Made by a program: the position numbers and the translations under genes
Notes under the pieces: generated by a model
The model's database searches: none
What the model was told of the DNA's origin: nothing
The model's input: only the letters and a program-made list of their open reading frames with translations
Shown here: positions 1 to 8,891 of the stretch, one piece after another
Layout: each line of letters opens with the position of its first letter
Numbering within the stretch: the stretch's first letter is position 1
Source: DASQPA01 sp963757335
Lineage (GTDB): Bacteria > Acidobacteriota > Thermoanaerobaculia > Multivoradales > UBA5704
DNA: 64,000 bases
Direction: 5' to 3'
Assembly: GCA_963757335.1 (NCBI GenBank)
Contig: CAVWRJ010000021.1
Coordinates: 496,001-560,000 of the forward strand

Positions 1-2
1 GC

Positions 3-3000
3 CCACGCCTGGTCAACATGTACGGCATCACCGAGACCACGGTGCACGTCACCTACCGATCGCTCGGCCGGCGCGACCTCGCGAGCGCCGGCAGCGTGAT
101 GGGCCGGCCAATCCCGGACCTGTCGATCCACCTCCTGGATGCCGTTGGCCTGACGGTGCCGATCGGAGTGGCGGGAGAGCTCCACGTCGGCGGAGCCGGC
201 CTGGCGCTCGGCTACCTCGGCCGTCCGGAGCTGACCGCGGAGCGCTTCGTGCCCGACGGCTGGAGCGGCCAACCGGGTAAGCGGCTCTACCGCTCGGGAG
301 ACCTGGCGCGCTACCGCCCGGACGGTGACCTCGAGTACCTGGGGCGGATCGACGGCCAGGTGAAGATCCGCGGCTTCCGCATCGAGTTGGGGGAGATCGA
401 GGCGGTCCTCCTCGGACATCCCGGCGTCGCGGAGAGCGCCGTGTGGCTGCGCGATCACGGCGTCGACGACCGGCGCCTGGTCGCCGGGATCGTGCCGGAT
501 GCGGCGAGCGCCGCGCCGGTGCTGCAGCTCCTCCGGCTGGAGCGCCAGGGCGCCCTCGAACAGCACTCCCTCCGCGAGCTCCCGAACGGCCTCTCGATCG
601 TCCACCTGAATCCCAGCGAGACCGACTTCGTCTACGGCGAGGTCTTCGAAGGCGGCGCTTACCTGCAGCACGGCATCGAGCTACGCCCGGGCGCCCTGGT
701 GTTCGACGTCGGTGCCAACATCGGGATGTTCACTCTCTTCGTCGGTCAACAGGTGCCGGACTCGAAGATCTATGCTTTCGAGCCGATCCCCGCGGTGTTC
801 GACGTGCTGCGTCTGAACGTCGAGATCCATGGGCTCGAAGCCAGGGTCTACAACTGCGGCCTGGCTGCCGAAGAGGGGATCGCCGAGTTCACCTACTACC
901 CCAACGCCTCCGTCCTCTCCGGCCGCTTCGCCGACGAGAACGAGGAACAGCAGGTCGTGCGTTCCTTCCTGCTCGGCGGCGGTGCGGACGAGGAGGGCCA
1001 GGGGCTGTCGCGTGACGAGATCGACGAGCTGCTGCGCCTGCGCCTCTCCGGGCAGCGGGTGCGCTGCCAGTTGCGGACGATCTCGGACATCGTGCGGGAG
1101 AACGGCATCGACCGGATCGACCTGCTCAAGATCGACGTCGAGAAAAGCGAGCTCGAGGTACTGCGGGGAATCGCCGAGGAAGACTGGCCGAAGATCGACC
1201 AGCTCGTCCTCGAGGTGCACGACGCCGACGGCCGGCTCGACCTCGTCACCGGGATGCTCGCGGACCGCGGATACGAGCTCGCCATCGAACAGGACGTCCA
1301 ACTGGGCGGGACCTGCCTTTACAACGTCTACGCCGTCCATCGGCGGGCCCACGCCGTGCCGGAGCCGGTGACCGCGCCCGTTCCGCCCCGGTGGTCGAGC
1401 TCGGCTCGCCTCCTGGCCGATGTCCGCGGCCAACTCCAGAGCAAGCTCCCCGAGCACATGGTCCCCGCGTCGTTCGTGCTCCTCGAGGCTCTCCCCCTGA
1501 CGCTCAACGGCAAAGTGGACCGCCGCGCCCTCGCCCGGCTCCAGCCGGCGCCCGCCCGCGGAGCGGGTGGCACCACGGCGGCCGGGCTCGCGCCCCAGGG
1601 TCCCGTCGAGGAGATGCTCGCCGGGATCTGGTCCGACGTGCTGGGGAGCGGTCCGGTGGGCTCCGAGGACGACTTCTTCGCCCTCGGCGGGCACTCGCTC
1701 CTCGCCACCCAGGTGGCGTCGCGGATCCGGACGGCGTTCGGCGTCGAGCTGCCTCTCCGGCTGCTCTTCGAGCACCGGACGGTGGCCGGCCTCGCCCGCG
1801 AGATCGAGGGCGCCCGCCGCACGGAGAGCCTGCCGCCAATCGGGCGGGCTCCCCGGGATGGCGACCTGCCGCTGTCCTTCGCCCAGCAGCGGCTCTGGTT
1901 CCTCGACCGCCTGGAGCCCGGGCGGGCGGTCTACAACGTACCGCTGGCCGCGCGCCTCGTGGGGCCGCTGTCCTTCCCGGCGCTCGCGCGTGGCTGCAGC
2001 GAAATCGCCCGCCGCCACGAAGCCCTGCGGACGAACTTCGTCCTGCGAGAGGATCGGCCGGTCCAGGTGATCGCTTCCCGGCTTGACCTGACCCCCGCCC
2101 GGCTCGACCTGGCCGCCCTGCCGGGGCCAACGCGGGAAGCGGAGCTCGCGCGCCTCGCGGCGGCCGAGGCCGAGCGGCCATTCGACCTCGCCCGGGAGCC
2201 GTTGGCGCGGGCGGTTCTTCTTCATCTCGGCGCCGGCTTAGAGTCCGGAGAGGAGCATGCTTTCCTCCTCACCCTGCACCATACGGTCGCCGACGGCTGG
2301 TCGATAGGCGTCTTCCTTCGCGAGCTCTCGGCCCTCTACCGGGCGTTCTCCTCGGGCCGGCCGTCTCCGCTTCCCGAGCTGACTCTCCAGTACCCGGACT
2401 TCGCCGTCTGGCAGCGGCAGTGGCTCGCGGGCGACGTGCTCGAGCGTCAGCTCGCCTTCTGGCGGCAGCGCCTGGCCGGAGCGCCGGCGGTGCTCGAGCT
2501 GCCGACCGATCGCCCGCGGCCGGCGATCCAGACCTTCCGCGGGGCGACGGAGTCGCTCCTCCTGCCGGCGAAGCTGTCGGCCGCGGCCGAGGAGACTGGA
2601 GTGCGCTTTGGGGTGACGCTCTTCATGCTCCTCCTCGCCGCCTTCCAGGCGCTCCTCGCCCATCATGCCGGCGAGGACGATATCGTGGTGGGAACGCCGG
2701 TCGCCAACCGGACCCATCGCGACATCGAAGCGCTGATCGGCTTCTTCGTCAACACCCTGATCCTCCGCACCGACCTCTCCGGAGAACCCGCCTTCCGCCA
2801 GCTCCTGGAGCGGACGCGGGAGACGGCGCTCGCGGCCTATGCCCATCAGGACGTGCCCTTCGAACGCCTGGTCGAGGAGCTGGCGCCGGACCGCGACCTC
2901 GGGCGGACGCCGCTCTTCCAGGTGATGTTCGCGGTCGACGCTGCGCTCCCCGCAACCCTCCTCGATCTGCCGGGCCTCACCGTCACGGCCGTCGGCGCGC

Positions 3001-4952
3001 GCCGACGAGAGGCCAAATTCGACCTCGGGTTCTCCGCCGCCCGGCGGGGCTCCGGGCTCCTCCTCGCGCTCGACTACAATGTCGATCTCTTCGACAGCGT
3101 GCGGATGCGCCGGCTGCTCGACCACTTCTCCCGCCTGCTGGCGGCGGCGGTGGCCGACCCCGAGGAGCCCTGGACGGACCTGCCGCTCCTCGGCGAGGGG
3201 GAGCGCCATCAGCTCCTCTGCGGCTGGAACGACACCCGGCGGGCGCGATCGCCGGAGACACCGGTCTGCCTGCACGAGCTGCTCGCGCCCTGGGCCGCGG
3301 CGACCCCGCAGGCGCCGGCCCTGCTGTCTGGAGACCGGCAGATCGGCTACGGCGATCTCGCGGCGCGGATGGACCACCTGGCCCGGCGCCTGCGGTCCCT
3401 GGGCGTTGGGCCGGAGGTGCGGGTGGGGATCCTGGCCGGTCCCTCCATCGAACGGGTGGTCGCGGTTCTCGCCGTCCTCGCGGCGGGCGGGGCCTACCTG
3501 CCGCTCGACCCGGACCACCCGGCGGCGCGCACGGCGCGCATCCTGGAGGATGCCGCCGTGTCTCTCCTGCTCGCCGACCGCGGTCTTCTCGACCGCTTGC
3601 CGGCGCCTTCCGGGACGGCGATGAAGGTCGTCGCGCTCGATGCCCTCGAGGATGTCGAGGGATCGGGCGAGGTCGCGGCGGGCGGGGATTTACCGCTCCC
3701 TCCCCTCGATCCGGGGGCGCTCGCCTACATCATCTACACCTCGGGCTCGACGGGGGTGCCGAACGGCGTCCTCGTCCACCACGGGGCGGCAGTCAACCTG
3801 ATCCATGCGGCGCGGGAGATCTACGACGTGCGCCCGGGTGATCGGGTCTCGCACCTGGTCTCCTTCGGCTTCGACGCCGCGGTGCTCGAGATGTTTCTCG
3901 CCCTCGCAAGCGGCGCCGGGCTGGTGATCGCGGACGCCGAGGAGCGGATACCCGGGCCTCGCCTGCTGGAGCTGTGGCGGCGTCAGGAGGTGACGCAGTC
4001 GGTCATGATCCCCTCGGTGCTCTCCCTCCTGCCGGAAGGCGGGCTGCCGGCCCTGCGGATGGTCTCCGTCGGCGGCGAGAGCTGCCCGCCCGAGCTCGCC
4101 AGCCGCTGGGCGTCGCGGGTCCGGCTGGTCAACTGCTACGGCCCGACCGAAACGGCGATCTTCTCTCTCTTCTTCCCCTGCCACGGCGCCTTCACCCAGG
4201 AACCACCCATCGGCCGGCCGGTGACGAACACCGAGGCCTACCTGCTCGACCGCCGTCTGCAGCCGGTCCCCGCGGGCGCGTACGGGGAGCTCTGCCTCGG
4301 TGGGGAGGGGCTGGCGCGCGGCTATCTCGGCCGGCCTGAGCTGACGGCGGCGCGCTTCGTGCCCGACCCGTTTGGCGGCCGGCGCGGCGGCCGGCTCTAC
4401 CGCACGGGCGACCTCGTCCGCTACCGGCCGGACGGCGACGTCGAGTTCCTCGGCCGGATCGACAATCAGGTCAAGGTCCGCGGCCTGCGCATCGAGCTTG
4501 GCGAGATCGAGGCCGCCCTCCACGGGAACCCCGGGGTGGCCGAGGCGGCGGTCGTCACCTCCGGCGAGGGCGGCGACCGGCGGCTCGTGGCCTTCGTCGT
4601 GCCGTACCCGGACGCGAGCGACGATCCGGATTTTATGCCGGGGCTGCGGGAGCATCTGGGCGAGCGCCTGCCGGCCTACATGGTGCCGTCGGCCTTCATT
4701 CTCCGGGAGTCCCTGCCGCTCACCGCAACCGGCAAGCTCGACAGGAGGGCGCTTGCGGCGGCAGCGCCGTCACCGACCGGGCCGGCCGGACGCGCGTCGC
4801 GGGGAGAGGCGGCGGTCCCCCCCGCGATGCGCTCGAGGCGACCCTGGCCGGTCTCTTCGCCGAAGTGCTTGGGGTTCCCGGCGTCCCCGGCGTGGGGGTG
4901 CTCGACAGCTTCTTCGATCTGGGCGGTCATTCGCTGCTGGCGGTGCGCCTGA
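3..4952 (+). CDS. NRPS, 5'-truncated: A(partial, nested FkbM methyltransferase)-PCP-C-A; runs off left edge
   Basis: Multidomain nonribosomal peptide synthetase entering from outside the window; frame is open from base 3. The first adenylation domain starts at core A5 (MYGITET, about base 18), continues through A8 (RGFRIELGE near 370), and is then interrupted by a methyltransferase of the FkbM family (about 640-1330; SAM motif DVGANIG near 702, FEPIP near 780, LKIDVEKSE near 1126). The A domain resumes with NGKVDRRAL near 1507. A peptidyl carrier follows (GGHSLL near 1687), then a condensation domain (HHTVADG at about 2278), then a second A domain (YTSGSTG near 3735, NCYGPTE near 4132, TGKLDRRAL near 4730). 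My by-eye specificity code for A2 is D-A-L-V-S-G-C-I-F, which I cannot assign. The frame breaks at a C7 run at 4817-4823. Downstream, PCP-TE continues in another frame. Confidence 0.93.
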   Translation, partial: PRLVNMYGITETTVHVTYRSLGRRDLASAGSVMGRPIPDLSIHLLDAVGLTVPIGVAGELHVGGAGLALGYLGRPELTAERFVPDGWSGQPGKRLYRSGDLARYRPDGDLEYLGRIDGQVKIRGFRIELGEIEAVLLGHPGVAESAVWLRDHGVDDRRLVAGIVPDAASAAPVLQLLRLERQGALEQHSLRELPNGLSIVHLNPSETDFVYGEVFEGGAYLQHGIELRPGALVFDVGANIGMFTLFVGQQVPDSKIYAFEPIPAVFDVLRLNVEIHGLEARVYNCGLAAEEGIAEFTYYPNASVLSGRFADENEEQQVVRSFLLGGGADEEGQGLSRDEIDELLRLRLSGQRVRCQLRTISDIVRENGIDRIDLLKIDVEKSELEVLRGIAEEDWPKIDQLVLEVHDADGRLDLVTGMLADRGYELAIEQDVQLGGTCLYNVYAVHRRAHAVPEPVTAPVPPRWSSSARLLADVRGQLQSKLPEHMVPASFVLLEALPLTLNGKVDRRALARLQPAPARGAGGTTAAGLAPQGPVEEMLAGIWSDVLGSGPVGSEDDFFALGGHSLLATQVASRIRTAFGVELPLRLLFEHRTVAGLAREIEGARRTESLPPIGRAPRDGDLPLSFAQQRLWFLDRLEPGRAVYNVPLAARLVGPLSFPALARGCSEIARRHEALRTNFVLREDRPVQVIASRLDLTPARLDLAALPGPTREAELARLAAAEAERPFDLAREPLARAVLLHLGAGLESGEEHAFLLTLHHTVADGWSIGVFLRELSALYRAFSSGRPSPLPELTLQYPDFAVWQRQWLAGDVLERQLAFWRQRLAGAPAVLELPTDRPRPAIQTFRGATESLLLPAKLSAAAEETGVRFGVTLFMLLLAAFQALLAHHAGEDDIVVGTPVANRTHRDIEALIGFFVNTLILRTDLSGEPAFRQLLERTRETALAAYAHQDVPFERLVEELAPDRDLGRTPLFQVMFAVDAALPATLLDLPGLTVTAVGARRREAKFDLGFSAARRGSGLLLALDYNVDLFDSVRMRRLLDHFSRLLAAAVADPEEPWTDLPLLGEGERHQLLCGWNDTRRARSPETPVCLHELLAPWAAATPQAPALLSGDRQIGYGDLAARMDHLARRLRSLGVGPEVRVGILAGPSIERVVAVLAVLAAGGAYLPLDPDHPAARTARILEDAAVSLLLADRGLLDRLPAPSGTAMKVVALDALEDVEGSGEVAAGGDLPLPPLDPGALAYIIYTSGSTGVPNGVLVHHGAAVNLIHAAREIYDVRPGDRVSHLVSFGFDAAVLEMFLALASGAGLVIADAEERIPGPRLLELWRRQEVTQSVMIPSVLSLLPEGGLPALRMVSVGGESCPPELASRWASRVRLVNCYGPTETAIFSLFFPCHGAFTQEPPIGRPVTNTEAYLLDRRLQPVPAGAYGELCLGGEGLARGYLGRPELTAARFVPDPFGGRRGGRLYRTGDLVRYRPDGDVEFLGRIDNQVKVRGLRIELGEIEAALHGNPGVAEAAVVTSGEGGDRRLVAFVVPYPDASDDPDFMPGLREHLGERLPAYMVPSAFILRESLPLTATGKLDRRALAAAAPSPTGPAGRASRGEAAVPPAMRSRRPWPVSSPKCLGFPASPAWGCSTASSIWAVIRCWRCA

Positions 4953-5899
4953 TGGCCGGTATCCAGCGCGAGCTCGGCCGTGACCTGCCGCTTTCGCGCC
5001 TCTTCGCGGCGCCGACCATCGAACGGCTGGCGGCGCTGCTGCGCGCCGAGGGAGCGGCCGACGTCTCCTGGTCGCCGCTCGTACCGCTCAACTCCGCCGG
5101 TCCTGGGCGGGCGTTCTTCTGCGTTCATCCGGTGGGGGGCTCGGTCTTCTGCTACCGGGAGCTCGCGGCGGCACTGGGAACGGAGCAGCCGTTCTGCGCG
5201 CTCCAGGCGCGGGGACTCGGCTCCGGCGAGCCGCCCTTCGAGCGGATCGAGGAGATGGCGGCCGCCTATGTCGCGGCGATCCGCGCCGTCCAGCCGGAGG
5301 GACCCTACCGGCTGGGCGGTTGGTCCTTCGGCGGCCTGGTGGCGCTCGCGATGGGCTGCCAGCTCGAGCGGGCCGGAGAGCAGGTCGCCCTCGCCTTGAT
5401 CGACCCGACGACCCCGGGAGCAACCGGGGGGAGCGCGCTCCCGGCCGGAGCCGAGCTCGACGAGGTCTCGGTCCTGCTGCTCCTCGCTCGCGACCTGGGA
5501 GGGATGGGCGGCGCGCCGATCGCCGTGGCGGCGAGCGACCTGGCGCCGCTCGACCGGGAAGCCCGGTTCGACCTGGTCCTCGCCCGCGCCGAGGCCGCCG
5601 GCGCCCTTCCTGCCGGTGCCGATCCAGCTCAGGTGCGCCGCCTCCTGCACCTGTTCAAGACCAACATCCAGGCCGCCTTCGCATACGGGGAACCGGTTGT
5701 CACCAGCCCGATCGATCTCTGGCTCGCGGAGCAGGACGGCAACCGCGAGGCGCGCCTGGCGGTCTGGCAGCGGGTCGCCGCCGGCCGCCTCACCGTCCAC
5801 ACTGCGGCTGGCGACCACTACAGCCTGCTGCGCGAGCCCACCGTCCGCACGCTGGCGCAAGCGCTGCGAAACAGCTTCGAGACGTCCGGGCGACCGTAG
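4865..5899 (+). CDS. NRPS C-terminal part: PCP-thioesterase (frameshifted from upstream NRPS)
   Basis: Carrier protein motif DLGGHSLL (about 4915-4938; the Ser carries phosphopantetheine), then a type I thioesterase: GGWSFGG nucleophile elbow near 5317, an Asp in LIDPTTPG, and a His in AAGDHYSLL near the C-terminus. It releases the peptide as acid, amide or macrocycle. The reading frame is one base off the upstream NRPS frame. If one C is added to the C7 run at 4817-4823, the text reads straight through (RDALEATLAGLFAEVLG) into the carrier, so this is almost certainly one polypeptide. The listed start is only the first possible start inside the fragment, not a real initiation site. The TE ends about 165 bp before the convergent FG-GAP gene. 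Confidence 0.9.
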   Translation: MLGVPGVPGVGVLDSFFDLGGHSLLAVRLMAGIQRELGRDLPLSRLFAAPTIERLAALLRAEGAADVSWSPLVPLNSAGPGRAFFCVHPVGGSVFCYRELAAALGTEQPFCALQARGLGSGEPPFERIEEMAAAYVAAIRAVQPEGPYRLGGWSFGGLVALAMGCQLERAGEQVALALIDPTTPGATGGSALPAGAELDEVSVLLLLARDLGGMGGAPIAVAASDLAPLDREARFDLVLARAEAAGALPAGADPAQVRRLLHLFKTNIQAAFAYGEPVVTSPIDLWLAEQDGNREARLAVWQRVAAGRLTVHTAAGDHYSLLREPTVRTLAQALRNSFETSGRP

Positions 5900-6007
5900 C
5901 AGATCGGGTAGGAGGGGCCCCGCGCCCCCCTTCCTTCCACACCACCGGACGTACTCAGCGTATCCGGCGGTTTCTCCCTGTGGTGTCACGTGGCGCACCT
6001 GGCACAC

Positions 6008-6037
6008 AAAAAAGGCGGCCCGCTCGCGCGGGCCGCC
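6008..6037 (-). terminator. Rho-independent terminator of the FG-GAP gene
   Basis: Perfect 10-bp stem (6014-6023 with 6028-6037, loop TCGC) followed on the minus strand by a run of six T. It lies 28 bp past the stop of the minus-strand FG-GAP gene and may also stop NRPS transcription from the other side. Confidence 0.85.
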
Positions 6038-6064
6038 TCGTAGATCCTCACTGAAACCGCGGCT

Positions 6065-8125
6065 TTAGCCTTCGGTGAACGCCCGCTGGGCGCTCGCCAA
6101 GAACCGCGCACGCTGGCTGCTCGAGATGACCTTCTTCTGCAGCAGAGTATTGAGTGCATTGCTCACGCAGGCGTTGTACTGGCCGGCGTTCTTGAAGTTG
6201 CCGCCCTTAAAGCTGCAGGGGATCTCGGGGAAGTTCACCTGCTCGCCCTTGGCCACGTCGTAGAGCCGGTTGTGAGTGCCGCCCGGCCATTGCACGTCGA
6301 CCGTGCCCTTGGCTGCGGTACCCAAGCCGAAGCCGGCGATCGCGCTGCTCTGCGAGGCATGGCTGCCGCCGCCGATGACCGGGGTGATCACCGTCTTGCC
6401 GCCGTCGGGGGTGAACTTGATCACGGCGCCGATGCCGTCACGGTTGCTCTTCGCCTTGGGAACCGTGCCGAAGCTCCCCACCAACTTCACCTTGGCCCAG
6501 CCGTTGCCGTTGTTGGCGCTGTTCATCTCGATCGCCAGGTCCCCACGCAGGAGGGTGTGCGGGATGTGGGTGTAGAAGCCGGGTTTGATGGTCCGGGACA
6601 TGATCACCTCGAAGTAGGCGATCTTATCGAACGGAGAATCGAAGTCGCCGCTGATAATGTCGAGCGGCAGGAAACTGTCCGGCTGACTGACGATACGGAA
6701 CATCGCGGCGGTTGCGACATCGTCGAACCCGTCGTTGTTGAAATCGCCCTTGGCGACGCCGTTCACTTCGCGGAAGCGGTGATCGGTTTTAAGCGCGTTG
6801 AGGTCGAGGCCGAACTTGCCGCTGCAACCCTTGTTCTGGAGGATGGTGCCGGGGTTGTCCATGAAGATGATGCTGAGCAGCTCGTCATCCCCGTAGTAGA
6901 TGAGGTCCTGGTCGCCGTCGTTGTCGTAGTCCGTCGCCACCGTGCCCCAGCCGAACGGCAGGGCGGTCAGGGGTGCGATCCCGGGGTCGACGAAGGTGCC
7001 GTTGCTCTGGCCGAGGAACCACTGCGGCACGTTGGCAGGGCTGCCGGCCCAAGAGCCGAGGTTGGTGCTGAAGAAGTCCATGTTGCCGTCGCAGTTGAAG
7101 TCGCCAAAGGCGAGCCCCATCCAAGTGCCGGTCACGTTGAGATGCGTCTGGTAGCTCATGTCCGTGAAGTGCCCGGTGCCGTCGTTCAAGAACAGCCGGT
7201 TGTAGCCCCGGTCGTCGTTCGGTCCGTTGGGGCCCGGACCCTGGAGGTCGGCCCAGAGGATGTCGATGAAGCCGTCCTGGTTGATGTCGACCGCCGAGAT
7301 GCCCCAGGTGTAGGTACCCTTCTCCATACCGGGAACGACCTGGATGCCGGAGGTCGCGCTGGCATCGACGAAGTGGATCTTGCCGTTGACATGGTCCTGC
7401 ATGAAGAGCTGGTTGTGCTCGAGAGTGGGATCGATCACGTCGGTGAAGAGAGGATCGCGGCGGCTCCAGTCGTCGTAGGTGTTGGCGACCACGATATCCA
7501 GGTAGCCGTCGCCGTTGAAGTCCCCCATCGCGCAGCCGGAGCGGTGGAGCGAACCGCCCCCGAAATCGGCGGAGGCTTCGACCGTGATGTCGGTGAAGGT
7601 GCCGTCGCCGTTGTTGTGGAACAGGATGCTCGGGTCCGAGGGGCTGGTCACGTAGAGATCCTCGAAGCCGTCGTTGTCGAGATCGCCGTAGCAGACTCCG
7701 GAGCTGTCCTGGGCGGTCGCGGCGACCCCGGCGGTCGCGGCGACATCGATGAAGGTGACCTTGCCAGTCTCTTTGTACAGGTTCTTGTAGAGGCTGTTGG
7801 GCTGCCCGGGGCCGTTGGTGACATAAAGGTCGTCATCACCGTCGTTGTCGTAGTCGAAGACCGCGATGCCGGGAGCACCGTGCGGCTTGTTCGGTGTCCT
7901 GGCGTTGTAGGCGACGGTAGGTACTGATAACGATAGTTGTAAGTTTTGGAGGCGGTCGAGGATCACCCGCCGGCCCGGCGTCTGACCTCTGCGGTACTTG
8001 ATACCGGCACCGTCGTTCGCCGCGATGTTGGTGAAGCTGATGCCCCCATCGGCCCGGACGTACGGGGCGGAAAGGCAGAACGACACCACCAGCAGCACCA
8101 GTGCCAGCTGTTTTCGCTTGATCAT
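6065..8125 (-). CDS. Secreted FG-GAP/VCBS repeat protein with C-terminal ASPIC/UnbV domain
   Basis: A 686-residue protein with a Sec signal peptide (residues 1-25, ending in a hydrophobic stretch then VRADG). The body is a run of FG-GAP/VCBS repeats of the DYDNDGDDDLYV, DLDNDGFEDLYV and DINQDGFIDILW type, which are calcium-binding beta-propeller blades. The C-terminal part (about 560-625: GIGAVIKF, then SHASQSS and VDVQWPGG) matches the ASPIC/UnbV domain. The family (CRTAC1-like) is common in secreted and surface proteins; no enzymatic role is established. A C-terminal extension of about 50 residues contains two Cys. It faces the NRPS convergently and is divergent from the N-hydroxylase operon, so a link to the pathway is only positional. 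Confidence 0.88.
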   Translation of the reverse strand: MIKRKQLALVLLVVSFCLSAPYVRADGGISFTNIAANDGAGIKYRRGQTPGRRVILDRLQNLQLSLSVPTVAYNARTPNKPHGAPGIAVFDYDNDGDDDLYVTNGPGQPNSLYKNLYKETGKVTFIDVAATAGVAATAQDSSGVCYGDLDNDGFEDLYVTSPSDPSILFHNNGDGTFTDITVEASADFGGGSLHRSGCAMGDFNGDGYLDIVVANTYDDWSRRDPLFTDVIDPTLEHNQLFMQDHVNGKIHFVDASATSGIQVVPGMEKGTYTWGISAVDINQDGFIDILWADLQGPGPNGPNDDRGYNRLFLNDGTGHFTDMSYQTHLNVTGTWMGLAFGDFNCDGNMDFFSTNLGSWAGSPANVPQWFLGQSNGTFVDPGIAPLTALPFGWGTVATDYDNDGDQDLIYYGDDELLSIIFMDNPGTILQNKGCSGKFGLDLNALKTDHRFREVNGVAKGDFNNDGFDDVATAAMFRIVSQPDSFLPLDIISGDFDSPFDKIAYFEVIMSRTIKPGFYTHIPHTLLRGDLAIEMNSANNGNGWAKVKLVGSFGTVPKAKSNRDGIGAVIKFTPDGGKTVITPVIGGGSHASQSSAIAGFGLGTAAKGTVDVQWPGGTHNRLYDVAKGEQVNFPEIPCSFKGGNFKNAGQYNACVSNALNTLLQKKVISSSQRARFLASAQRAFTEG

Positions 8126-8891
8126 TTCAGATCTCCTCTTTGTTGATCTTCACCATTTAGTTTGGGATGAACACCCCTTATGGTCGTCTTCTTGTGAGGA
8201 CGACGACGCCGATCCCGAACGGGGGGGCGCGCGATGGGAAATGCTGCAAGCCGCGCGAGCCGTTTCCGGCGGCGGCGGCGTGGAGATGGGCTTTTGCTCA
8301 AGATGGCACCGACAGCACAACCTCTGACCCAAAGCCGTGAAGCGTCGAATTGGAGCCGTAACGCGTAAACTATCGTACCACAGAATTGATCTATCGAGGG
8401 GCCCGGAGAGCGGTTGAGGAGTTCCGGGGAGGCTCGGAGCGGCAGGATGGGCGGGCAGAGCCGGCCCGCGGCGCCGAGCATCGGCGCCACCTCGACCAGC
8501 CAGATGATCTCTCGACCGCCCTCGATCTGGCAGAGGAACGGCTGCAGGTCGTTCGACGGGTGATGCCGTCGAACGCGTCGTAATGGCAGCCTCGCCCAGC
8601 ACGGCAGCGGCAGTTACTTCCCCACCACCGAGTGGCGATTCGCCTAAATTTCTTGCTTATTACTGAAGTCTTCGTATACTCAGTTAGGGCTGCCGGCCCA
8701 GTGTCGGGGGGATCGTAGGTGGCATAGAACACCTGCGCGCAGTAACAGTAATCGCAATTTACCTTAGGGTACCTAGGCTCGATTCTCGTTGGTAGCGTCA
8801 CTTAGATCTATGGGAGGCATGCATCCCCGGGCGCGCGAAGGACAAGTAGAACGGCATGCAGAATGGCTCGGAGAGCCTGGAGGCGTAGATC
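8126..8891. other. Intergenic region between divergent FG-GAP gene and N-hydroxylase operon
   Basis: About 765 bp with no convincing gene. The part at 8600-8800 is visibly A+T richer than the surroundings and holds a candidate promoter. On the minus strand, around 8400-8600, there is a protein-like stretch (containing EGGREIIWLVEV) without a good start, possibly the remains of a decayed gene. Confidence 0.5.
8653..8680 (+). promoter_or_regulatory. Candidate sigma-70-like promoter for the N-hydroxylase/hydrazine synthetase operon
   Basis: TTGCTT (8653-8658) and TATACT (8675-8680) are separated by 16 bp in an A+T-rich patch, about 210 bp upstream of the N-hydroxylase start. Consensus match only. 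Confidence 0.35.

Noticed and set aside
8391..8801. A 136-codon minus-strand frame upstream of the N-hydroxylase
   Set aside because: Rich in Arg/Ser/Cys, no ribosome site, no recognisable family.
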